Shown: positions 37,992 to 46,507 of the stretch, in pieces | Position numbering within the stretch: position 1 is the first letter of the stretch | How the letters are laid out: each line of letters starts with the position of its first letter | Assembly (NCBI RefSeq): GCF_004362715.1 | Contig: NZ_SNYC01000007.1 | Location: 346,179-410,178, forward strand | Source of the DNA: Pedobacter metabolipauper | GTDB lineage: Bacteria; Bacteroidota; Bacteroidia; Sphingobacteriales; Sphingobacteriaceae | DNA: 64,000 bases | Reading direction: 5' to 3' | Position numbers and translations under genes: made by a program | Notes under the pieces: model-generated | The model's database searches: none | Seen by the model: the letters and a program-made list of their open reading frames with translations, nothing else | Told to the model about the DNA's origin: nothing

Positions 37992-38369
37992 ATGAAGTCC
38001 ATCTCGCCAAACATCTTTATCAATGACTTACAAGCAACCATGACCTTTTACACCAAACTCGGCTTCACAGTAACCGATGAAGTGACTACTCCCGAAGGTG
38101 AAAAAGTATTTGCCCTGATGACGAACGAAAGTGTTACCATCATGTTTCAGACCTTTGCCAGCATTGAGGGTAAGCACCCGATGGTGAATCGTACCGCTGG
38201 AGGATCGCTTTTGTTTTACATCAGTGTGAATAACATCCGTCAGTATTATGATGATATAAAAGAACACGTAACCGTGCTCACCGGCCTGGAGAAAACTTTT
38301 TATGGTGCTACTGAATTTTCGCTTTGCGACAATAATAATTACCTGCTAACTTTCGCAAAACATGACTAA
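37992..38369 (+). CDS. VOC-superfamily (glyoxalase/bleomycin-resistance fold) protein
   Basis: A 125-residue single-domain protein with the paired beta-alpha-beta-beta-beta modules of the vicinal oxygen chelate superfamily (PNIFINDLQATMTFYTKLGF at the start, LLFYISVNNIRQYYDDI in the second module). Members include glyoxalases, dioxygenases and antibiotic-binding proteins; the metal ligands are not clearly preserved, so a binding role is as likely as catalysis. Its last 8 bases overlap the start of the following regulator, so the two genes are translationally coupled. Confidence 0.85.
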   Translation: MKSISPNIFINDLQATMTFYTKLGFTVTDEVTTPEGEKVFALMTNESVTIMFQTFASIEGKHPMVNRTAGGSLLFYISVNNIRQYYDDIKEHVTVLTGLEKTFYGATEFSLCDNNNYLLTFAKHD

Positions 38370-39207
38370 AGATGAACTCAATCCACTGGAAGTAACACCC
38401 GCAGAAGTGAAAAAGCTGCGCGCTCTGAAAATCAAAAAGAGTGAAATGCACCTGCACAAAATAGAGATATTGCAAAAGTTGCTTGATACTACAAAGATCA
38501 GGGCGATGGAGCTGTTTGCGCTGTCCGAGTTTCAAAGTCTTCCCTCAATCGGGATACGCTTTGCGCATGACCTGATCGGTATGGGATATTATTCCCTACA
38601 CGACCTGAAAAGAAAGGACGGAGCAAAGCTCACCGATCAATATGAACTGCAAAAAGGGGTATGGACAGATCCATGTGTGGAAGATCAGTTTCGGCTTGTG
38701 GTACATTTTGCCAACCACCCAGATAGTAAACTCAACTGGTGGAACTTCACTCCCGAGCGCAAAATCTTCCGCGAAAATAATGGCTATCCTTCCACGCGGC
38801 CAGAGAAACCTTGGTTTGAGTCGCCTCAATATCAAACGGGCAAACAAATACCGGCCACACATGAGCAGACCCAAAAAGACCTGCATAAAAAACTGAAACT
38901 CGCATTGGCGTACATGACCAAACATCCCGAAGAAAAAATCACCATCGCTCAACTGGCTGATTTAGCACACCTCTCACAATATCATTTCATCCGCTGCTTC
39001 CGCAGTGCCTATGAACTGACACCACTGCAGTACCTCACGCGATTACGATTAAAGCAAGCGTCTTTACTATTAAAGAAATCAGATGACACGGTAGGCAATA
39101 TCGTTCCCAAATGTGGCTTTGAAAACGAGAGCGCTTTTATACGCCTGTTCAAAAAAGAATTCAGAATGACACCAATAGCTTACCGGAAGGAGTTTGGAAA
39201 GAAGTAG
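38362..39207 (+). CDS. Cdd1-type helix-hairpin-helix protein fused to AraC DNA-binding domain
   Basis: A 281-residue protein with two parts. Residues about 45-115 match the Cdd1 (pathogenicity locus) helix-hairpin-helix pattern: LPSIGIRFAHDLIGMGYYSL, then TDPCVEDQFRLVVHFA. Residues about 170-280 are a complete AraC/XylS double HTH (ITIAQLADLAHLSQYHFIRC, CGFENESAFIRLFKKEFRMTP). It is coupled to the VOC gene by an 8-bp overlap and likely regulates it or its own operon. The fusion gives the regulator an extra DNA-binding module in place of a cupin sensor. Confidence 0.8.
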   Translation: MTKDELNPLEVTPAEVKKLRALKIKKSEMHLHKIEILQKLLDTTKIRAMELFALSEFQSLPSIGIRFAHDLIGMGYYSLHDLKRKDGAKLTDQYELQKGVWTDPCVEDQFRLVVHFANHPDSKLNWWNFTPERKIFRENNGYPSTRPEKPWFESPQYQTGKQIPATHEQTQKDLHKKLKLALAYMTKHPEEKITIAQLADLAHLSQYHFIRCFRSAYELTPLQYLTRLRLKQASLLLKKSDDTVGNIVPKCGFENESAFIRLFKKEFRMTPIAYRKEFGKK

Positions 39208-39287
39208 GCGTCTATCGAACACCTGCCATGCTGAATATATTATCGCCTAATTCATTGATAATGAATGGAAAAGACTATCTATTTATG

Positions 39288-39316
39288 AAAAAAAGGGATG
39301 ATTTTTCAATCATCCC
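39288..39316 (-). terminator. Rho-independent terminator of ssrA
   Basis: A 9-bp stem (39295-39303 with 39308-39316, arms GGGATGATT/AATCATCCC), 4-nt loop, and seven A on the plus strand at 39288-39294, which is a T run for minus-strand transcription. It lies 7 bp after the tmRNA 3' end. Confidence 0.85.
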
Positions 39317-39322
39317 TAAATG

Positions 39323-39685
39323 TGGAGCCGAAGGGGTTCGAACCCTTGTCCAGTTGTGTGGCAAATTATGCCTTCTACATGCTTATTTTCCAATTTATTT
39401 TCGAGATCAGACGGGCCGGAAACCTACCTTGTCTTTCTCCTTAGGTACTTTATCTCGCAACTGTACCATACCTTACAATTGCCAGCGTTGTTATTTCGAT
39501 GCCCCATATTCTAACCTAACATCGCAGCAGTTAGAGGGACAAAAGCTATCTAATTCTAAATTAGGCAGCTAAGGCGTAGTTATTTTCGCCAATCAAAGTG
39601 TGAACGTTCACTTTTAAGTGCTCTCCGTACAACGCACTGCATGCTAACATACGTACCTCCACCCTGTCAAATCCAAAACGGCCCC
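39323..39685 (-). ncRNA. ssrA: tmRNA (ssrA), tag peptide GENNYALAA
   Basis: Rescues stalled ribosomes by acting as alanyl-tRNA and as mRNA. The tRNA-like acceptor stem pairs 5' GGGGCCG (ending at 39685) with 3' CGGCTCC, with discriminator A at 39323. The T-arm GGTTCGAACCC is at the 3' end, and GGATTTGACAGGGT, the conserved tmRNA 5' segment, is at the start. The tag frame at 39561-39590 reads Gly-Glu-Asn-Asn-Tyr-Ala-Leu-Ala-Ala-stop, the Bacteroidota type. CCA is not fully encoded (genome has ACA). Length 363 nt. It has its own promoter and terminator. Confidence 0.97.
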
Positions 39686-39694
39686 AGGTAACGT

Positions 39695-39747
39695 CCTGAT
39701 GGTGTGTGGCTAACTAATCCTTTCCAACCATCAGGGGTACAAAAGTA
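39695..39747 (-). promoter_or_regulatory. ssrA promoter and leader hairpin
   Basis: A -7 element TACTTTTG lies at 39740-39747 on the minus strand. The inferred transcript begins close to a 9-bp inverted repeat (39727-39735 with 39695-39703, CCTGATGGT/ACCATCAGG) lying just before the mature 5' end, so the precursor would start with a hairpin. Confidence 0.5.
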
Positions 39748-39753
39748 CTAAAA

Positions 39754-40956
39754 TTATGCCATAGTTCTGCCAGGGTATTGCGTTAATGCAATTTCTAAGC
39801 AGTCCATAGCCTTATTCAGGTCGTTTATATTTAATACATACGCCATTCTAACCTCATTTTTTCCAGATCCTTCTGTAGAATAAAATCCGGTAGCAGGTGC
39901 CATCATGACCGTTTCTCCGTTGTTTTCAAAACTTTCAAGCATCCATTGGCAAAAACTGTCTGAATCATCAATAGGGAATTTAGCCACCACATAAAATGCG
40001 CCGCCCGGATTCGGACAAAATACACCTTCAATGTTGTTTAACCGTTTAACTAAGGTATCCCGGCGCAGCGTATATTCTTTATTTACTTCTTCAAAATAAC
40101 TATCAGGAGTATCAATCGCTGCGGTACCTGCAATCTGCTCAACCATACCCGGACTTAACCTTGCCTGGGCGAATTTAAGCCCTGATTTAATCACTTCCTT
40201 ATTCTTCGTGATCAAACAGCCTAACCTGGCACCACATGCGCTATAACGCTTAGAAACCGTATCCATGATCACTACGTTTTCATCAAGACCATCCAGATGC
40301 ATCGGAGATATAAATTCGCGGCCATCATAGCAGAACTCACGATAAGCTTCGTCAGAGAACAAGAACAGATCATATTTTAAACACAGCTCTTTTAAGGCTT
40401 CCAATTCTTCTTTTGAATATAAGTAACCAGTAGGGTTATTTGGGTTGCAAATGATGATCGCCTTTGTCTTTTCTGTGATCAGTTTTTCAAAATCAGCGAT
40501 AGCCGGCAATGCAAAACCATTTTCGATATGAGATAGGATCGGCTTAACCACCACATTGCTCATACATGCAAAACCATTGTAATTGGCGTAAAAAGGTTCA
40601 GGAATGATGATCTCGTCGCCTTCATTAACGCAAGTCTGCATCGCAATGGTAATGGCTTCAGAACCACCAACGGTAACCAATATGTCTGATGGGGTAATAT
40701 TGTATCCCAATTTGTTGTAATATTCTGCCAGTTTAGTACGGTAAGATAGGGTACCTTCAGATGGAGTATACGCCCATACATCAAAATCAATATTCTTAAT
40801 GGCATTAAGCATCACCTCTGGTGTTGCAATATCTGGCTGACCTATATTTAGGTGGTATACTTTTTTACCGTCCTTTTTTGCTTGGTCAGCATATGGTGTT
40901 AACTTTCTTATTGGTGATGCGGGCATTTGTACCCCTTTTTCTGAAATTCTTGGCAT
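39754..40956 (-). CDS. Class I PLP-dependent aminotransferase (aspartate aminotransferase-like)
   Basis: A 400-residue cytoplasmic enzyme. PLP-binding features: ICNPNNPTGYLYSKEEL (Asn ladder), LFLFSDEAYREF (Asp-Tyr pair), and MDTVSKRYSACGARLGCL with the Schiff-base Lys at about residue 237. Class I arginine context (MMAPATGFY...NEVRMAYVLN) is at the C-terminus. It fits the aspartate/aromatic aminotransferase subgroup; in this chromosomal setting near aromatic genes it may supply phenylalanine and tyrosine transamination, but that is inference. The ATG lies only 4 bp after a -7 element, suggesting a leaderless mRNA. Confidence 0.88.
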   Translation of the reverse strand: MPRISEKGVQMPASPIRKLTPYADQAKKDGKKVYHLNIGQPDIATPEVMLNAIKNIDFDVWAYTPSEGTLSYRTKLAEYYNKLGYNITPSDILVTVGGSEAITIAMQTCVNEGDEIIIPEPFYANYNGFACMSNVVVKPILSHIENGFALPAIADFEKLITEKTKAIIICNPNNPTGYLYSKEELEALKELCLKYDLFLFSDEAYREFCYDGREFISPMHLDGLDENVVIMDTVSKRYSACGARLGCLITKNKEVIKSGLKFAQARLSPGMVEQIAGTAAIDTPDSYFEEVNKEYTLRRDTLVKRLNNIEGVFCPNPGGAFYVVAKFPIDDSDSFCQWMLESFENNGETVMMAPATGFYSTEGSGKNEVRMAYVLNINDLNKAMDCLEIALTQYPGRTMA

Positions 40957-40960
40957 GGCG

Positions 40961-40968
40961 CAAAAATA
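40961..40968 (-). promoter_or_regulatory. -7 element of the aminotransferase gene
   Basis: TATTTTTG on the minus strand matches TAnnTTTG and ends 4 bp before the ATG. It is embedded in the T-rich tail of the upstream gene's terminator. Confidence 0.5.
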
Positions 40969-40996
40969 AAAAACCTCGTTGATTAACGAGGTTTTT
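40969..40996 (-). terminator. Terminator of the DUF1573 gene
   Basis: A 10-bp stem AAACCTCGTT/AACGAGGTTT with a 4-nt loop (40981-40984), flanked by A and T runs on both sides, so it could work in both directions. It ends the DUF1573 transcript directly before the aminotransferase promoter. Confidence 0.8.
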
Positions 40997-41019
40997 ATTA
41001 AAAATATCTTGGAATTTTT

Positions 41020-41412
41020 TTATTTACTAGCTGCAGCTACCGTTTCACCTTTAATGTAAAGTACTTTAGTAGTCGTTTTTGCATTTGAAGTGATGGTAAT
41101 CGCTTTGCTGAATGGCAATGCTGCTCCAGTTGGATTGTAAGTAACTTTAATGGTTCCGGTTGCTCCCTTTTTTACAGGCGTTTGCGTGTATTCTGGTACA
41201 GTACACCCACAAGTGGTCTCTACTTTAGTCAATATTAAAGGCGTATCGCCAATATTGGTAAACGTAAAGGTAATGGTAGCCGGTTTGTTCAAAGGAATTT
41301 TACCAAAGTCATAAGTTTCTTTGTCGAACTTAAATTCAGCTGGTTTAGTCTGAGCATTTGTCGCAACAGTTACTCCTAAAATTAATGTAAATAACAATAT
41401 TAGCTTTTTCAT
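41020..41412 (-). CDS. DUF1573 exported protein
   Basis: A 130-residue secreted protein: signal peptide (1-20, ending TNAQ) and one Ig-like DUF1573 domain (YDFGKIPLNKPATITFTFTN, then VETTCGCTVPEYTQ and SNAKTTTKVLYIKG). The CGC motif is the family's usual cysteine pair. DUF1573 proteins are common in Bacteroidota periplasms; function unknown. The gene is divergent from the E1 gene across about 120 bp of promoter DNA and ends at the terminator at 40969-40996. Confidence 0.88.
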   Translation of the reverse strand: MKKLILLFTLILGVTVATNAQTKPAEFKFDKETYDFGKIPLNKPATITFTFTNIGDTPLILTKVETTCGCTVPEYTQTPVKKGATGTIKVTYNPTGAALPFSKAITITSNAKTTTKVLYIKGETVAAASK

Positions 41413-41515
41413 CTTATTGGGTTTTAAAACAAATTTAATGTTTTCGTTGGTAATTCAAAAAGTATTCCACATTATAAATTACTCCACACCATAAAGTCAT
41501 ACTTTAGAAAATATG

Positions 41516-41523
41516 TATCTTTG
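41516..41523 (+). promoter_or_regulatory. -7 element of the fused E1 gene
   Basis: TATCTTTG matches TAnnTTTG exactly. An ATG at 41513 overlaps this element and so cannot be the start; it decides for 41537 or 41546. Confidence 0.6.
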
Positions 41524-41536
41524 TCCCATAACCAAA

Positions 41537-43966
41537 ATGCTTATGATGTCAAATGTCAAATTAACAACTAATCCAATTGACGCTTCTGAGTTAAGTTTTG
41601 ATGACTTCAAAACGATTGTCATTAACGACTATAAAATAGCCTTTGAAAGCAGACAGGCCAGTTTATTGGGCCGAAAGGAGGTGTTAACAGGTAAAGCGAA
41701 GTTTGGTATTTTTGGTGATGGTAAGGAGGTTCCGCAGATTGCAATGGCGAAAGCCTTCAAAAATGGCGACTGGCGTTCCGGTTATTACAGAGACCAGACA
41801 TTTGCCTTTGCTACAGGCATTTGCACCCTCAAAGAATTTTTTGCACAGCTCTACGCAAACCCAAGTGTAGAAGCAGATCCGGCATCGGCAGGCCGACAAA
41901 TGAACTGTCACTTTGCAACGCGCTCTATCAATGACGACGGTACCTGGAAAGATCTGACTGAAATGAAGAACTGCTCTTCAGATATTGCACCCACAGGCGG
42001 GCAGATGGCCCGTTTAGTTGGCTTAGCTTACGCTTCCAAATTATACAGACAAAATAAAGAACTGAGTTACCTTAAAAATTTTACGGTTAATGGTAATGAA
42101 GTGGCCTTTGGTACCATTGGTAATGCCTCTACCTCTGAAGGGGTGTTTTTTGAAGCCATTAATGCCGCCGGAGTCTTACAGATCCCGATGGCCATCTCCA
42201 TTTGGGACGATGCCTATGGAATTTCTGTTCCTGCAAAATATCAAACCACTAAAGAAGACATATCGGAGATTTTAAAAGGTTTCCAAAAAGATGAAAATAA
42301 CCCTGGATATGAGATCTATAAGGTAAGGGGATGGGATTATCCTGCCCTTTGTGAAATGTACCAGCGCGCCATTGACGTATGCAGAACTGAACACGTTCCT
42401 GTAATGATCCATGTTACTGAAGTAACGCAGCCTCAGGGCCACTCTACTTCTGGTTCTCATGAACGTTATAAAAGTAAAGCCCGTTTAGAATGGGAAAAAG
42501 AATTTGATTGCCTTGTTCAAATGCGCAAGTGGATGCTCGAATCGGCCATTACTACCGAAGATAAGATCTCTGAGCTGGAATCAACCGCAAAAGTTTATGT
42601 TCGTGAAACGCAAAGGGAAGCATGGAATGAATTCCTGGAATCTATAAAAGATGAAAAGGATCATGCCATCGCAATGATCAATGCCATTGCATCCGGCAAC
42701 CCGGTTCTTGGAAAAATTACAGCGCAGCTTGCTGCTACACCAGATGCCATGCGCAAAGAGGTAATCTCCAGTGTTAGAAAGGCATTGAGGTTTAGCATCA
42801 GCGATACTTCTCCGGAACGAATGACTTTACTGAACTGGTACAATGAACAGGCTGAAGTAAACGAAGAAAGATACAATTCTAAATTATTTACTGATGGCAG
42901 CGAAAGTCCATTCTTAGTAGAAGTTAAGAATACAGAATATACGGACGACAGTAAAATGGTGGATGGCCGTGAGCTTCTGAATGCCTGCTTTGATGCCAAT
43001 TTTGCCCGCGATCAGCGTTTGGTTGCTTTTGGTGAAGACCTGGGTGCCATTGGCGATGTTAATCAGGGTTTCGCTGGCTTACAGGCTAAATACGGCGACC
43101 TGAGAGTTACCGACACCGGAATTAGGGAAATGACCATTGTAGGGCAGGGAATAGGTCTTGCCATGCGCGGACTAAAGCCAATTGCAGAAATCCAATACCT
43201 CGATTATCTGTTATATGCATTGAACATTTTAAGTGATGACCTGGCCAGTTTATCGTATCGCACTAAAGCCGGACAAAAAGCACCACTAATTATCAGGACC
43301 CGCGGGCACCGTTTAGAGGGAGTTTGGCACTCCGGATCACCAATGTCCATGATCTTAGGTTCCCTTCGCGGATTGCACATTTGTGTTCCAAGAAACATGA
43401 CACAGGCTGCCGGTATGTACAATACGCTTTTTAGATCTGATGAACCAGCACTGGTTATTGAATGCCTCAATGGATACCGCCTAAAAGAAAAACTGCCTGA
43501 TAACGTGGGGGAGTATACCGTGCCACTTGGTGTTGCCGAAGTAATTAAACAAGGAACTGATATTACCATCGTTTCTTATGGGTCTACCTTAAGGATTGTG
43601 GAAGATGCAGCAGAAGAACTGGCTCAGTTTGGAATCTCTGTTGAAATTATTGATCCGCAAACCCTGCTTCCTTTTGATAAGGAACAACTCTGTGCACAGT
43701 CTTTAAAGAAAACAAATAAATTATTGGTTGTGGATGAAGATGTACCTGGTGGTGGTGCAGCTTATATTTTACAGCAGATCATAGAAGAGCAGGGTGGTTA
43801 CTACCATTTAGATGGACAGCCGAGAACACTTAGTGCTAAGGCACACCGGCCTCCGTATGGTTCTGATGGCGACTATTTCAGTAAGCCTTCTGTTGATGAT
43901 GTTGTCGAAGCCGTTTACCAGATCATGCATGATCACAACGCGGCTAAATACCCGTCTATATTTTAA
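41537..43966 (+). CDS. 2-oxo acid dehydrogenase E1, fused alpha and beta subunits
   Basis: An 809-residue thiamine-diphosphate enzyme catalysing the decarboxylating step of a 2-oxo acid dehydrogenase complex (branched-chain or pyruvate type). The N-terminal half is E1 alpha (YYRDQTFAFATG, GNASTSEGVFFEAIN, IPMAISIWDDAYGISVP, with the ThDP loop), and from about residue 480 comes E1 beta (GEDLGAIGDVNQGF, VGQGIGLAMRGLKPIAEIQY, and the transketolase C-terminal domain). In most bacteria these are two genes; the fusion is common in Bacteroidota. Starts at 41537, 41543 and 41546 are all in frame after the promoter. E2 and E3 are not encoded nearby. Confidence 0.9.
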   Translation: MLMMSNVKLTTNPIDASELSFDDFKTIVINDYKIAFESRQASLLGRKEVLTGKAKFGIFGDGKEVPQIAMAKAFKNGDWRSGYYRDQTFAFATGICTLKEFFAQLYANPSVEADPASAGRQMNCHFATRSINDDGTWKDLTEMKNCSSDIAPTGGQMARLVGLAYASKLYRQNKELSYLKNFTVNGNEVAFGTIGNASTSEGVFFEAINAAGVLQIPMAISIWDDAYGISVPAKYQTTKEDISEILKGFQKDENNPGYEIYKVRGWDYPALCEMYQRAIDVCRTEHVPVMIHVTEVTQPQGHSTSGSHERYKSKARLEWEKEFDCLVQMRKWMLESAITTEDKISELESTAKVYVRETQREAWNEFLESIKDEKDHAIAMINAIASGNPVLGKITAQLAATPDAMRKEVISSVRKALRFSISDTSPERMTLLNWYNEQAEVNEERYNSKLFTDGSESPFLVEVKNTEYTDDSKMVDGRELLNACFDANFARDQRLVAFGEDLGAIGDVNQGFAGLQAKYGDLRVTDTGIREMTIVGQGIGLAMRGLKPIAEIQYLDYLLYALNILSDDLASLSYRTKAGQKAPLIIRTRGHRLEGVWHSGSPMSMILGSLRGLHICVPRNMTQAAGMYNTLFRSDEPALVIECLNGYRLKEKLPDNVGEYTVPLGVAEVIKQGTDITIVSYGSTLRIVEDAAEELAQFGISVEIIDPQTLLPFDKEQLCAQSLKKTNKLLVVDEDVPGGGAAYILQQIIEEQGGYYHLDGQPRTLSAKAHRPPYGSDGDYFSKPSVDDVVEAVYQIMHDHNAAKYPSIF

Positions 43967-44040
43967 ATCAAATCTCTGAAAATTAATTATGAAAGCCTCA
44001 GTAAGATGCGGGGTTCATTAAATAGCCTTGTGCTTGTAAA

Positions 44041-44072
44041 CTAAAAAAGATCCCAAACGGGATCTTTTTTAG
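44041..44072. terminator. Bidirectional terminator between E1 and aroC
   Basis: A perfect 14-bp stem (CTAAAAAAGATCCC/GGGATCTTTTTTAG) with loop AAAC gives T runs on both strands. It serves the E1 gene and the convergent aromatic operon. Confidence 0.88.
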
Positions 44073-44139
44073 TTTCAATAAATCTGGTATTCATTGAACA
44101 GAATCTTTACTATTCATTAAGTAAAACCAGGTTTAATAT

Positions 44140-45231
44140 CTAGTCGATTTTACTCGTTTTATTTCTTAGCAAATGGTCTGCAAGTACCAACGCAGCCATT
44201 GCTTCTACAATGACCACCGCGCGTGGTACCACGCAGGGATCGTGTCTGCCCTTACCTTTAATTTCTGCAGCTTCTCCTGCAGCATTGATGGTTTGCTGGT
44301 TGTGCATAATGGTTGCAACGGGCTTAAAAGCTACACTAAAGCTAATTTCCATCCCATTAGAAATTCCTCCCTGTATACCTCCCGAAAAGTTGGTTAACGT
44401 TTTAGGAGCACCTTCATTAGCCAGGAAGATATCATTGTGTGCAGATCCCCGCATTTCAGATCCTTCAAAGCCAGAACCATATTCAAAACCATGAACGGCA
44501 TTGATGCTCAGCATCGCCTTACCCAGGTCTGCATGCAGCTTATCGAAAACCGGTTCGCCTAAACCTACCGGACAGTTTCTGATGATGCAGTTGATCTTTC
44601 CGCCAACAGTATCGCCATCCTTACGGATGCCATCAATAAAATCGATCATCTGGTTTGCCGTTGCCGGATCGGCACAGCGTACAATATTCTCCTCACGTGT
44701 AACAAGCAGTTCAGTGATCGAATCTCCGCTTAAATTAGGCGCCTGTATCTTACCTACTGCAGATACATGTGCAAAAATCTCGATGCCATAATGTTTTAAA
44801 AGCAGCTTGGCAATGGCACCGGCAGCAACCCGTGCTGCAGTTTCCCGTGCCGAAGATCGTCCTCCACCGCGATAATCACGGATCCCATATTTGGCATCGT
44901 AGGTGTAATCTGCATGTGATGGACGGTATACATCGGTATTGTGGCTGTAATCTTTACTCCGCTGGTCTTCATTAGGGATCAGCATCGCAATTGGTGTGCC
45001 TGTACTTTTACCTTCAAAGGTACCAGACAAGATCTGCACGGTATCACTCTCTTTGCGCTGCGTAGTAATTTTAGATTGCCCAGGTTTACGCTTATCCAGT
45101 TCAGACTGGATAAAATCAACGTCGATAGGCAATTGCGCAGGGCAGCCATCTAATATAACACCAATGGCAACGCCATGTGATTCGCCAAAGGTTGTGATGC
45201 GGAATAATTGCCCGAAGGTATTGCCTGCCAT
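44140..45231 (-). CDS. aroC: Chorismate synthase
   Basis: A 363-residue FMN-dependent lyase converting EPSP to chorismate, the last step of the shikimate pathway. Family signatures: TFGESHGVAIGVILDGCPAQ near the N-terminus, HADYTYDAKYGIRDYRGGGRSSARETAARVAAGA in the middle, and RHDPCVVPRAVVIVEAMAALVLAD near the C-terminus. Length is normal. It is the last gene of the pheA operon, 16 bp after aroA, and ends before the terminator at 44041. Confidence 0.97.
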   Translation of the reverse strand: MAGNTFGQLFRITTFGESHGVAIGVILDGCPAQLPIDVDFIQSELDKRKPGQSKITTQRKESDTVQILSGTFEGKSTGTPIAMLIPNEDQRSKDYSHNTDVYRPSHADYTYDAKYGIRDYRGGGRSSARETAARVAAGAIAKLLLKHYGIEIFAHVSAVGKIQAPNLSGDSITELLVTREENIVRCADPATANQMIDFIDGIRKDGDTVGGKINCIIRNCPVGLGEPVFDKLHADLGKAMLSINAVHGFEYGSGFEGSEMRGSAHNDIFLANEGAPKTLTNFSGGIQGGISNGMEISFSVAFKPVATIMHNQQTINAAGEAAEIKGKGRHDPCVVPRAVVIVEAMAALVLADHLLRNKTSKID

Positions 45232-45247
45232 ATTCTTATGATTGTAA

Positions 45248-46507
45248 TTAAATCTCTTCTACTGTAAATCCTGCTTTTTCCAGATCCTTCCAGAAATCAG
45301 GATATGATTTCTCTACCACCTGGTAATCTGCTATCTGCACTTCCTTGATCAGCATGCTCAATGGCGCAAAGGCCATAGCCATTCTATGATCGTCGTACGT
45401 TTCAAACGTCACCTTTTCAGGGAAACTCAGCTGCTTACAATTTAACGTATATACTTCATTGTCTTCCAATAGCTGCACACCGATTTTAGCAAGCTCCTGC
45501 TGTAAAGCGAGGATCCTGTTGGTCTCTTTGATCTTTAAGGTTTCTAATCCCGTAAAAGACAGGTTTAAGCCTTTGGCTGCCGCACATACGATGATGGTTT
45601 GTGCCAGATCCGGACAATCTTTTAAGTTCAGCACTTCTTTGATGTCTGTTGAGGTGCCGGATTTTAATTGAATGCCATTTGGTGTGCGGGAGGTACGAAC
45701 ACCCAGCGGAACCATGATTCCCTGGATCTTGCTGTCGCCCTGCAAACTTTGTTCTTTCAGGTTCGGAAGCGCAATCACGGCCTGATCTGCCAGTGCAGCA
45801 ATACTGTACCAGTAGGAAGAAGCGCTCCAGTCTGGCTCTACCGTTAATCGAACATCTTTAAACGCTTGCTTTTCAATATGAATGGTATTGCTTTCCCATT
45901 GGTGTGCGATCCCTGCTTCTTCAAGCATGGATAACGTCATGTCCAGATAAGGCTTAGAGGTCAGCTCACCATCAATTTTAAGGGACAGTCCCTGTGGTAA
46001 AGTGGTGGCAATCATTAGCAATGCAGACAAGTACTGGCTGCTTACATCACCCTGTATATTAACGGTTCGGGTTAACTGGTTAAAATCCCTGCTAATGTCT
46101 AACGGCGGATAACCTTCTTCGCCAGCATATTGAATGCCTGCACCGAGTTTCTGAAGGGCTTCGGCCAATAACCTGATCGGACGTTCCTTCATTCTTCCGG
46201 ATCCTGTCAAATGAAATGTTCCCCGGACAGTAGAAAGATAAGCGGTTAGAAAGCGCATGGCCGTACCTGCATGGCCAACGTTTACAACCAGTGCGGTATC
46301 CGCATCTGTATTTTCACTTACCTGCTTAAGTATGCCATTCAGGATCACCGTATCGGCAGCATCAGACAAGTTATCAACCTGTACCAGTCCGTTAGACAGG
46401 GCAGCTATAATTAGCGCCCTGTTACTTTCACTTTTTGATCCCGTTAAGGTAATCTCTGCATCAATTGCTTTGATCCCTTTAAAAGAAACAACTGCATTTT
46501 TTTTCAT
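45248..46507 (-). CDS. aroA: 3-phosphoshikimate 1-carboxyvinyltransferase (EPSP synthase)
   Basis: A 419-residue two-domain enzyme transferring enolpyruvyl from PEP to shikimate 3-phosphate. Seen: the phosphate-binding LTGSKSESNRALIIAAL, the PEP loop VGHAGTAMRFLTAYLS, DVSSQYLSALLM, and the C-terminal YDDHRMAMAFAPL. The PEP loop reads GHAGTAMRF where enteric enzymes have GNAGTAMRP; this is a natural family variant. Its ATG directly follows the stop of the upstream gene without a gap, indicating tight coupling in the operon. Confidence 0.95.
   Translation of the reverse strand: MKKNAVVSFKGIKAIDAEITLTGSKSESNRALIIAALSNGLVQVDNLSDAADTVILNGILKQVSENTDADTALVVNVGHAGTAMRFLTAYLSTVRGTFHLTGSGRMKERPIRLLAEALQKLGAGIQYAGEEGYPPLDISRDFNQLTRTVNIQGDVSSQYLSALLMIATTLPQGLSLKIDGELTSKPYLDMTLSMLEEAGIAHQWESNTIHIEKQAFKDVRLTVEPDWSASSYWYSIAALADQAVIALPNLKEQSLQGDSKIQGIMVPLGVRTSRTPNGIQLKSGTSTDIKEVLNLKDCPDLAQTIIVCAAAKGLNLSFTGLETLKIKETNRILALQQELAKIGVQLLEDNEVYTLNCKQLSFPEKVTFETYDDHRMAMAFAPLSMLIKEVQIADYQVVEKSYPDFWKDLEKAGFTVEEI

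Noticed and set aside
39228..39572. Plus-strand open frame of 114 codons
   Set aside because: It lies across the tmRNA gene and its terminator on the opposite strand; the RNA structure and tag frame explain the sequence.
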